Assembly (NCBI GenBank): GCA_025355105.1 | Contig: JANYAE010000126.1 | Location: 38,060-102,059, forward strand | DNA: 64,000 bases | Source: Pseudomonadota bacterium | Lineage (GTDB): Bacteria > Pseudomonadota > Gammaproteobacteria > Steroidobacterales > Steroidobacteraceae | Direction of reading: 5' to 3' | Shown: positions 35,665-42,589 of the stretch, one piece after another | Layout: the number at the start of each line of letters is the position of its first letter | Numbering within the stretch: the stretch's first letter is position 1 | Position numbers and translations under genes: made by a program | Notes under the pieces: generated by a model | Told to the model about the DNA's origin: nothing | Database searches by the model: none | Seen by the model: the letters and a program-made list of their open reading frames with translations, nothing else

Positions 35665-37239
35665 TCAGCTGTAGGCGCGCTCGCCGTGCGAGGACGTGTC
35701 GAGGCCCTCACGTTCCTCCTCCTCCGGCACGCGCAGCCCGACCAGCAGGTCCGCGACCTTGAACGCGATCAGCGCCGACACCGAGGTCCAGATCGCGGTG
35801 AACGCGACCGCCTTCGCCTGTATCAGCAGCTGCGTCAGGATCGGATTCGAGACCACCTTGCCGGTGACCCAGTCGGCGACGAAGCCCGGGCCGCCCAGCG
35901 ACTGCGAGTTGAAGACGCCCGTCAGCAGCGCGCCGGTGATGCCGCCTACCGCGTGCACGCCGAAGACGTCGAGCGAGTCGTCGGCCCCGATCATCTTCTT
36001 GAGGCCCGTGACGCCCCACAGGCAGACCAGGCCCGCGGCGATGCCGATCACGAACGCGCCCGGAATGCCGACGTTGCCGGCCGCCGGCGTGATCGCGACC
36101 AAGCCGGCGACAGCGCCGGACGCCGCGCCGAGCAGCGACGGCTTGCCCTTCAGCGCCCACTCGCCGAGCAGCCACGCCAGCACCGCGCAGGCGGTCGCGA
36201 GGTAGGTGTTCATGAAGGCGAGCGCGGCCGAGCCGTTCGCCTCGTAGGCAGATCCGGCGTTGAAGCCGAACCAGCCGAACCACAGCAGCGACGCACCGAT
36301 CATCGTCATCGTCAGGCTGTGCGGCGCCATCGACTCGCGTCCGAGACCGACCCGTTTGCCGACCAGGAACGCGCCGACCAGGCCGGCGATGCCGGCGTTG
36401 ATGTGCACGACCGTGCCGCCCGCGAAGTCGAGCGCGCCCCATTGCCACAGCAGGCCGCCCTTGAGATTGGTGGCGTCGGCGAGCGCCGGATCGGTGTAGG
36501 CGTCGGGACCGGGCCAGAACCAGACCATGTGCGCGATCGGCAGGTAGCTGATCGTGAACCACACCACCGCGAAAATCAGCACCGCCGAGAAGCGCACGCG
36601 CTCGACGATCGCGCCGAGGATCAGGCACACGGTGATGGCGGCGAAGGTCGACTGGAAGGCGACGTAGACGAGCTCGTAGAGCGGCGTGTTCTTGCTGAAG
36701 GTCGCCGCCATCGAGTAGCTACCGGTCGCGGCGTCGAAGGTGCCTTTGAGGAACAACCGGTCGAAGCCGCCGATGATCGAGTTGCCCTCGGTGAACGCCA
36801 GCGAGTAGCCGTAGACCGCCCACAACACGGTGATCAGCGAGAACACGACGAACACCTGGATCAGCACCGAGAGCATGTTCTTCTGGCGCACCAGGCCGCC
36901 ATAGAAGAGCGCCAGCGCGGGTACCGACATCAGCAGCACCAGCGCCGTCGAGGTCAGCATCCAGGCGGTGTCGCCCTTGTTCGGCGTCGCCGCTGCGGCG
37001 GCCGGTGCGGCTGCGGCCGCCGCGGTCACCGCCGGGGCTGCCGCGGCTGCTCCGGCGGCGTCGGCGGTTGCCGCTGCAGCCGGCGGCGCCGCGGGCGCGT
37101 CGGCGTGCGCGCGGCCGCTGGCGGCCAGCAGACAGGCCGCGAGCGCGAGCACACCGAGTGCGCTGCGCGCGAGGTCGAGCCATGCACCGGAGACGGCTGC
37201 GCGTGCCCGAAGTGGAGCGTGGATTCTTGCAAGTTGCAC
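35665..37239 (-). CDS. amtB: Ammonium transporter AmtB
   Basis: An ammonium channel of the inner membrane. The 524-aa product has a signal-like N-terminus (about 1-47), an unusual Ala/Pro-rich linker of about 40 residues, then eleven transmembrane helices beginning near GDTAWMLTSTALVLLMSVPA. The twin pore His are in YLPIAHMVWFWPG and DVFGVHAVGGITGA; the Phe gate lies in FQSTFAAITVCLI. The start is GTG with AGAGGA 6-7 bases upstream. It follows glnK by 49 bases, and trafficking by the PII protein is expected. Confidence 0.95.
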   Translation of the reverse strand: MQLARIHAPLRARAAVSGAWLDLARSALGVLALAACLLAASGRAHADAPAAPPAAAATADAAGAAAAAPAVTAAAAAAPAAAAATPNKGDTAWMLTSTALVLLMSVPALALFYGGLVRQKNMLSVLIQVFVVFSLITVLWAVYGYSLAFTEGNSIIGGFDRLFLKGTFDAATGSYSMAATFSKNTPLYELVYVAFQSTFAAITVCLILGAIVERVRFSAVLIFAVVWFTISYLPIAHMVWFWPGPDAYTDPALADATNLKGGLLWQWGALDFAGGTVVHINAGIAGLVGAFLVGKRVGLGRESMAPHSLTMTMIGASLLWFGWFGFNAGSAYEANGSAALAFMNTYLATACAVLAWLLGEWALKGKPSLLGAASGAVAGLVAITPAAGNVGIPGAFVIGIAAGLVCLWGVTGLKKMIGADDSLDVFGVHAVGGITGALLTGVFNSQSLGGPGFVADWVTGKVVSNPILTQLLIQAKAVAFTAIWTSVSALIAFKVADLLVGLRVPEEEEREGLDTSSHGERAYS

Positions 37240-37288
37240 GGCATTTCCTCTGTCAGTGTCTGCGCTGTTGCGCGGGTCCGCTCGCCGC

Positions 37289-37750
<462 letters not shown>

Positions 37751-37784
37751 TTACGCGTCGCGTCCGGCCGAGCACAGCAGGCCA

Positions 37785-37801
37785 TGCACCGTTTTGGCGC
37801 G
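37785..37801 (-). promoter_or_regulatory. Candidate NtrC binding site
   Basis: TGCACC-GTTTT-GGCGCG resembles the NtrC site TGCACC-N5-GGTGCA: the left half is perfect and the right half matches at 4 of 6. It lies about 78 bases upstream of the sigma54 element, the usual enhancer distance. Confidence 0.55.
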
Positions 37802-37901
37802 CGGCGGGCGCGTTGTGCTTGAATGCAGGGCATCGCGCTTGCGCTTTTGCCGCGCGACCCCCATTGGATGGGAACGTCTGAGCCAGCCGAGGAGAACGCC
37901 C

Positions 37902-38201
37902 ATGAGCACCAGCTTCGATCCCCGTTTCCTCGAGGACCTCGCCAAGCGGCTGTCGGACTCGATGCCGCCGCAACTCGCGGCCCTGAAGGCCGACGTCGAG
38001 GCCAACTTCAAGAGCGTGCTGCAGGCCGGGCTCACCAAGCTCGACCTCGTGACGCGGCAGGAATTTGACGTGCAGGCCGGCGTGCTCGCGCGGACGCGCG
38101 ACAAGCTCACCGCGCTCGAGGCGCGGCTCGCGGCGCTCGAGGGCGAGCTCAGCCGCTTCGAGCGGGACGCCGCCGAGCGCGTGGAACCGCCGAGCGCCTG
38201 A
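37902..38201 (+). CDS. ubiK: UbiK, ubiquinone biosynthesis accessory factor (BMFP domain)
   Basis: A 99-aa membrane-fusogenic coiled-coil protein that partners UbiJ in ubiquinone synthesis. The BMFP/YqiC pattern is DPRFLEDLAKRLSDSMPPQL, VEANFKSVLQAGLTKLDLV, TRQEFDVQAGVLARTRDKL and a heptad-rich C-terminus (ALEARLAALEGELSRFE). The ATG has GAGGAG 7 bases upstream. It is divergent from glnK, a common neighbourhood for this gene. A hairpin follows. Confidence 0.93.
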   Translation: MSTSFDPRFLEDLAKRLSDSMPPQLAALKADVEANFKSVLQAGLTKLDLVTRQEFDVQAGVLARTRDKLTALEARLAALEGELSRFERDAAERVEPPSA

Positions 38202-38228
38202 GGCGATCGCGGCAGCGCGGAAACGCGA

Positions 38229-38250
38229 ACGCCCGGCGTCGGCCGGGCGT
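38229..38250. terminator. 9-bp hairpin between ubiK and cytochrome c5 genes
   Basis: ACGCCCGGC and GCCGGGCGT pair perfectly around GTCG, midway between two convergent genes. It is well placed as a bidirectional terminator, although no U-tract is present. Confidence 0.6.
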
Positions 38251-38279
38251 CTGGGGCTCGCGCGTCGCGGGACCTTCGG

Positions 38280-38798
38280 CTACTGGCTCTTCTTCACCAT
38301 GAAGTCGACGGTCTCCCTGACGAGATCGTCCGGCAGGTCGGCGCGCCCGCCCTTGGCGAGCATGACCCCGGCCTTGCCGTTGAAGCCCTTCAGAGCGTGC
38401 TCATAAAGAGTCGCTTTGCCCTGGCCGATCCGCGGCCCCCAGGCGCCGTGATCGCCGACCTTCGGCGCGCCGCCGGCGCCCGTGCCGTGGCAGGCGCTGC
38501 ACACGGTCTGGAAAGCTTCCTCGCCGCTCCTCGGCACCGGTAGCGTCGACGGCGCCGAGCCGCTGGCCGGCGCCCGGATCGCGAGCGCGCCGTTGTCCTG
38601 CCCTGCGAGCGCCAGCCGGCCGACCGGCGCGGTGTTGTCGGCGACGCCTGCGGCGACGGCCGGGTCCGAGGACGCGCGCGCCTCCTCGAACGGGGTGCCG
38701 ATGCTGCGCGCGATGCCGAACAGCACGATGGCGATCGCCACCAGCGTGCCGAGCACGACGCTGAACGTGTTGAAGAAATGATCGTCGTGTTTGCTCAC
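38280..38798 (-). CDS. Cytochrome c5-like c-type cytochrome, membrane-anchored
   Basis: A 172-aa product with one N-terminal transmembrane helix (about 12-30; SVVLGTLVAIAIVLFGIARS), a flexible Ala/Pro linker and a C-terminal haem domain (about 92-172). The haem site is QTVCSACHGTGAGGAPKVGD (CXXCH) and the Met ligand is probably in GKAGVMLAKGGRADLPDD. It is typical of cytochrome c5/CytB-like periplasmic electron carriers. The start is GTG, as the conserved N-terminus SKHDDHFFNTFS begins there. A TATACT -10 lies about 35 bases upstream. Confidence 0.88.
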   Translation of the reverse strand: MSKHDDHFFNTFSVVLGTLVAIAIVLFGIARSIGTPFEEARASSDPAVAAGVADNTAPVGRLALAGQDNGALAIRAPASGSAPSTLPVPRSGEEAFQTVCSACHGTGAGGAPKVGDHGAWGPRIGQGKATLYEHALKGFNGKAGVMLAKGGRADLPDDLVRETVDFMVKKSQ

Positions 38799-38832
38799 GC
38801 GCAGTCCCCGGGGCCGTCGACGGTAGCCCCGA

Positions 38833-38838
38833 AGTATA
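38833..38838 (-). promoter_or_regulatory. Candidate -10 box of the cytochrome c5 gene
   Basis: It reads TATACT on the minus strand (TTATACTTC context), giving a leader of about 28 bases. The -35 region (CTTCTG at 18 bases) is a weak match. Confidence 0.4.
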
Positions 38839-38869
38839 ACTGGCGGCGTCCGGCCCCAGAAGACCGCCG

Positions 38870-38900
38870 TTGGACGCTTGGGCGCGGCCACGGGTAGAAT
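38870..38900 (+). promoter_or_regulatory. Candidate promoter of tRNA-Arg
   Basis: TTGGAC (38870-38875) and TAGAAT (38895-38900) are separated by 19 bases, with the tRNA 5' end 15 bases beyond the -10. The -10 is good and the spacing slightly long. Confidence 0.5.
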
Positions 38901-38914
38901 CGCGCCCCCTCTGT

Positions 38915-38991
38915 GCGCCCGTAGCTCAGCTGGATAGAGTGACGGCCTCCGAAGCCGTAGGTCACAGGTTCGAATCCTGTCGGGCGCGCCA
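38915..38991 (+). tRNA. tRNA-Arg (anticodon CCG)
   Basis: A complete cloverleaf: acceptor stem GCGCCCG/CGGGCGC, D arm GCTC-AGCTGGATA-GAGT, anticodon stem ACGGC/GCCGT with loop CTCCGAA (anticodon CCG, reading CGG), variable loop AGGTC and T arm ACAGG-TTCGAAT-CCTGT. Discriminator G and encoded CCA follow. It reads CGG arginine codons, frequent in this GC-rich genome. It stands alone between the cytochrome c5 and corA genes. Confidence 0.97.
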
Positions 38992-39081
38992 CTTCCCCAA
39001 GGTCTGTACCGGTCGAGCTCCCCGCCCGGCTCCCGGGCCGCCGCGCCGCGCCGCCTGGCCGGACGCGGCCGTCGGCACTGC

Positions 39082-40059
39082 CTAGAGCCAGCCGCGCCGC
39101 TTGAAGTAGAGGTAGGGCAGGATCGCCGAGGCGACCATCAGCGCAAGCGCGAACGCGTAGCCGAACGGCCACTCCAGTTCCGGCATGTGACGGAAGTTCA
39201 TGCCGTAGATGCTCGCGATCAGCGTCGGCGGCAGGAACACTACCGACGCCACCGAGAAGATCTTGATGATGTTGTTCTGCTCGATGTTGATGAGACCGAG
39301 CGTCGCATCGAGCAGCAGCGAGATCTTGCCGTTGACGAACGCGGCATGGTCGGCGAGCGAGGTGACGTCGCGCGACAGGTTGTGCAGCCGGCCGTCGAGC
39401 GGCGCGGCGAGCGTGGTCGCTGCCGACTGCTGCAGGAACGCGAGCAGCCGGGACTGCGAGGCAAGGCTCTCGCGGGCCTTCGACAGCAGGTCGCCGTTGC
39501 GACCGATCTGCTGCATCAGTGTCCGCAGGTCGCGGCCGCCGCTGTTGCGCTGCGCCGGGTCCGGAGTCGCGAACACGCCTGCCGACAGCGCGTCGAGCTC
39601 TGTGCCGACGCGCTCGAGCGTGTCGGCGATGCGCTCGACGATCGCCTCGAGCAGGCCGCCGAGCACGATCGGCGCGGAGGCGCCGGCGGCCTCGTGCCGG
39701 GCGGCGTGGGCGATGAAGCTGCGAAACGGCAGCGGGTCGGCGTAGCGCAGCGTTGCCAGCTGATCGCCGGCGAGGATGAAGGTGATGGCGCTGGTCTCCG
39801 GTCGCGTGGTGTCGATGCCGGTGACGACCGTCAGCGTCAGGTAGAGCGCGCCGCGCTCCTCGTAGAGGCGGCTCGAGGCCTCGATCTCGCGCATCTCCTC
39901 GCGGGTCGGCACCTCAACGCCGAGCTGCCGCTCCACCGCCTGTTCCTCGGCCGGCGTCGGGTTGACGAGATCGAGCCAGACGGTGCCGGGCGGAAAACCG
40001 GTCGCGGCCGGCGGCTGCCGCTCGAGCCCTGCCGGCGTGCGGACGAAGCAGTTCAGCAT
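39082..40059 (-). CDS. corA: Magnesium/cobalt transporter CorA
   Basis: A pentameric divalent cation channel of the inner membrane. The 325-aa product has a large cytoplasmic domain, a long stalk helix and two C-terminal transmembrane helices. The first ends in the selectivity motif YGMNF (SVASVVFLPPTLIASIYGMN), and the second is FGYAFALALMVASAILPYLY, ending in a basic tail KRRGWL. LINIEQNNIIKIFSV is the conserved stalk. No operon partner. Confidence 0.94.
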   Translation of the reverse strand: MLNCFVRTPAGLERQPPAATGFPPGTVWLDLVNPTPAEEQAVERQLGVEVPTREEMREIEASSRLYEERGALYLTLTVVTGIDTTRPETSAITFILAGDQLATLRYADPLPFRSFIAHAARHEAAGASAPIVLGGLLEAIVERIADTLERVGTELDALSAGVFATPDPAQRNSGGRDLRTLMQQIGRNGDLLSKARESLASQSRLLAFLQQSAATTLAAPLDGRLHNLSRDVTSLADHAAFVNGKISLLLDATLGLINIEQNNIIKIFSVASVVFLPPTLIASIYGMNFRHMPELEWPFGYAFALALMVASAILPYLYFKRRGWL

Positions 40060-40135
40060 CCGCTGCGGCCGGCTGCGAAGACGATGCCGGCGCCACGCGG
40101 CAGCGGCGGTCGCGCCGACGCAGCCACGTCCGATC

Positions 40136-41002
40136 TCAGCGCTTGTGCTCGGACGCCGCCAGGTCGTTCATCAGCGTCAGCAGCTGCGGCTCGCCGCCGG
40201 AGGTGCCGACGTCGGTCGTGTACTTGCCGTTGACGACTACGAAGGGCACGCCCGTGACCTTGTAGCGCCGGGTCAGCTGCTCGGCCTTCTGCAGCCACTG
40301 CTCCACCGAGAACGAGCGGTAGGTCTTGTCGAAATCCGCCTCGGCGATGCCCTTGGTCTTCAGGAATGCGCGCTGCAGCCGCTCGGTCTCGGCCGGGTCC
40401 TGCGCGGCCAGGAAATTGTTGTTGACGTGGATCTCGCGGAACACGTCGGCGTGCAGCTGGTCGAGCTTGCCGAGCGCCAGCAGCGTGTAGAAGAGCCGCG
40501 CGTGCGCGCGCGTCGTGTCGTTCCACATCACCGGCACGCGCGCGAAGTCGACGTACGCGGCCTTGCCCTTCTTACGCCAGTCCTCGAGCGTCGGGTCGAG
40601 GTGGAAGCAGTGGCCGCAGCCGTACCAGAACACCTCGACGACCTCGACCTTGTTCGCGGCGGTACCGGTCGGCTGGGCCGGGACGAGGGTCGAATAGTTC
40701 TGGCCGTCCACCCACTTGCCGGGGATCGGCGTGGTGCTGGCCGGCGTGTTTGCGGCCACGGCGGCGGCGATCGGCGACAGCCCGGTCGGCAGCTCGGCGC
40801 TCTCGCTCTCCTCGGTCATGCCGCCGGCCCGCTCGCCGGCGGCAGCCGGGGCTGACTCCGGCTTGACCGCGACCGCGGCGACGTCCGCCGGCTTCTGGCC
40901 GGCGGCAGGGGCTTGGGCACCCTGGCCGGCGTGGCGACCGCAGCCGGCGATCACGGCGGCCGTGACCAGCAGCGCGGCAAGGCCGTAGGACAGCGTCTTC
41001 AT
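40136..41002 (-). CDS. dsbA: DsbA-like thiol:disulfide interchange lipoprotein
   Basis: A periplasmic thiol oxidoreductase. The 288-aa product has a lipoprotein signal with lipobox VIAGCG (Cys21), a Pro/Ala-rich linker (about 25-95) and a thioredoxin-fold DsbA domain (about 110-288). The active site is FWYGCGHCFHLDP (CGHC) and the cis-Pro loop is KVTGVPFVVVNGKY. It sits between cytochrome c4 and corA, matching the engB-cytochrome c4-dsbA order of pseudomonads and xanthomonads. The membrane anchor plus long linker is unlike soluble E. coli DsbA. Confidence 0.9.
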   Translation of the reverse strand: MKTLSYGLAALLVTAAVIAGCGRHAGQGAQAPAAGQKPADVAAVAVKPESAPAAAGERAGGMTEESESAELPTGLSPIAAAVAANTPASTTPIPGKWVDGQNYSTLVPAQPTGTAANKVEVVEVFWYGCGHCFHLDPTLEDWRKKGKAAYVDFARVPVMWNDTTRAHARLFYTLLALGKLDQLHADVFREIHVNNNFLAAQDPAETERLQRAFLKTKGIAEADFDKTYRSFSVEQWLQKAEQLTRRYKVTGVPFVVVNGKYTTDVGTSGGEPQLLTLMNDLAASEHKR

Positions 41003-41099
41003 GCAGTCTCCTTCAGTTCCGGCGCGGGCCTGACTGCCGCTTGGAGCGCTCCGGCGGGCCGGAAGTTCTGGCGGCAGGGCACGTTCGTCGCGGATTCGT

Positions 41100-41750
41100 T
41101 CAGCGCAGACCCTGCAGGTAAGCCGTCAGGGCCTTGATGTCGTCCTCGCTCAGGCGCATGGCGACGTCGGTCATCATCTCGGCGCCCGGCGGTAGCTTGG
41201 CGCCGGCCGCGTAGCGGGTCTTGGCGGCGTAGCCCTTGAGCTGGGCCGTCGCGTAGCTCGACTGCTGTGCCCGCACCTGGGGCCAGCGGGCCGGGCCGTT
41301 GCCGCGGCCGTTCGGGCCGTGGCAGGCGAGGCAGGCCGGGATGCCGCGCGCGGCGTCGCCGCCGCGATAGAGCTTCTGGCCGGCCTCGGCCAGCTGGGCC
41401 TCCGCCTCGAGCCCGACCAGCGTCTGCTTCTCGAAGTAGGCCGCGAGGTCCGCCATGTCCTGCGGGCTGAGCGTCAGGGCCATCGGGTTCATGACCGGGG
41501 CCACGCGGGCGCCGCTCTTCAGCAGGCCGAGCTGCTCGGTGATGTATTCGTGGTGCTGGCCGGCGAGGTTCGGCCATTCCGGGTTCGGGCTGTTGCCGGT
41601 GGCGCCGTGGCAGGCGCCGCAGGTGGCCGACTTCTCCGCACCGGCCTCGGCGCTGCCGACCAGCGCGGCATCGGCGGCGTGTCCGACTGTGGCGAATCCG
41701 AGACCCAGCAACTGTGCGGCAAGAACGACGGTGAACGTAGGGTTCTTCAT
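41100..41750 (-). CDS. Cytochrome c4, di-haem
   Basis: A periplasmic di-haem cytochrome passing electrons to terminal oxidases. The 216-aa product has a signal peptide (about 1-25) and two class I cytochrome domains with haem sites TCGACHGATGNSPNPEWPNL and ACLACHGPNGRGNGPARWPQ. Axial Met residues are probably in MNPMALTLSPQDM and GAEMMTDVAMRLSEDD. It lies upstream of the dsbA-like gene on the same strand and is divergent from engB, the conserved arrangement. Confidence 0.93.
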   Translation of the reverse strand: MKNPTFTVVLAAQLLGLGFATVGHAADAALVGSAEAGAEKSATCGACHGATGNSPNPEWPNLAGQHHEYITEQLGLLKSGARVAPVMNPMALTLSPQDMADLAAYFEKQTLVGLEAEAQLAEAGQKLYRGGDAARGIPACLACHGPNGRGNGPARWPQVRAQQSSYATAQLKGYAAKTRYAAGAKLPPGAEMMTDVAMRLSEDDIKALTAYLQGLR

Positions 41751-41766
41751 GTCTCTGGCGACTCCG

Positions 41767-41794
41767 TTGGGCGTTCGCGGGGCCCTGTTAGACT
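41767..41794 (+). promoter_or_regulatory. Candidate promoter of engB
   Basis: TTGGGC (41767-41772) and TAGACT (41789-41794) are 16 bases apart, and the -10 ends 32 bases before the engB ATG. Confidence 0.45.
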
Positions 41795-41826
41795 CGCGGG
41801 CCTCAGCGAATGCGGGATTCTACACG

Positions 41827-42450
41827 ATGTCGGCTTTTCCCCACGCGCACTACCTGAAGGGGGCCCACAAGCCGTCACAATTCGTCGCCGACCTCGGCCG
41901 CGAGGTGGCCTTTGCCGGCCGCTCCAACAGCGGCAAGTCGAGCGCGATCAACGCGATCGTGCAACGCCACGGGCTCGCCAAGACCTCGAAGACACCAGGC
42001 CTCACGCAGCTGATCAACTTCTTCGAGCTCGAGGACGGCGTCCGGCTCGTCGACCTGCCGGGTTACGGCTACGCGAAAGTGCCGCGGCCGCTGCGCGAGC
42101 ACTGGCGGGGGCTGCTGGATACGTACTTTCGCGAACGCAATTCGCTGGCCGCTCTGTTCCTGATCATGGACGCCCGTCGGCCGATGAGCGAGACCGACTG
42201 GCAGATGCTGGCCTTCGCCCGGGCCTGCGGTCGCGCGGCGCACCTGCTGCTGACCAAAGCCGACAAGCTGTCGCGCAACGAGGCCGCGAGCACGCTGGCG
42301 CGGGTGCGACGGGAGGTTGGCGAGCAGGCGACCGCGCAGCTCTTTTCGGCGACCAAGAAGACCGGCGTGGATGAGGCGCGCAAGGCGCTGCGGCGCTATC
42401 TGGCCGCAAAAGAACCCGGCGACGGCGGCGCCGTCGCCGGGCCAGACTAA
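41827..42450 (+). CDS. engB: Ribosome biogenesis GTPase EngB (YihA/YsxC)
   Basis: An essential GTPase for 50S subunit assembly. The 207-aa product has G1 (FAGRSNSGKSSAINAI), G2 (KTPGLTQLINFF), G3 (VDLPGYGYAKV), G4 (LTKADKLSRN) and G5-like (FSATKKTGVDE) motifs in order. The last 15 residues are Gly/Ala-rich and unconserved. It is divergent from cytochrome c4 and convergent with polA, with a 139-base gap between them that holds no protein gene. Confidence 0.95.
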   Translation: MSAFPHAHYLKGAHKPSQFVADLGREVAFAGRSNSGKSSAINAIVQRHGLAKTSKTPGLTQLINFFELEDGVRLVDLPGYGYAKVPRPLREHWRGLLDTYFRERNSLAALFLIMDARRPMSETDWQMLAFARACGRAAHLLLTKADKLSRNEAASTLARVRREVGEQATAQLFSATKKTGVDEARKALRRYLAAKEPGDGGAVAGPD

Positions 42451-42589
42451 CCCGGCATGGGGATTGACCGGGTAAGGGGCCCGCTCAGGGAGGGTAGCGG
42501 GGAACGCCTCGCGACGTTCATAGAGTGAGACCCGCGGCGAGCCGGAAAAGTTTCACGGCCGGCGGTAAAGAAAGGTCAATCGGCCGGGC

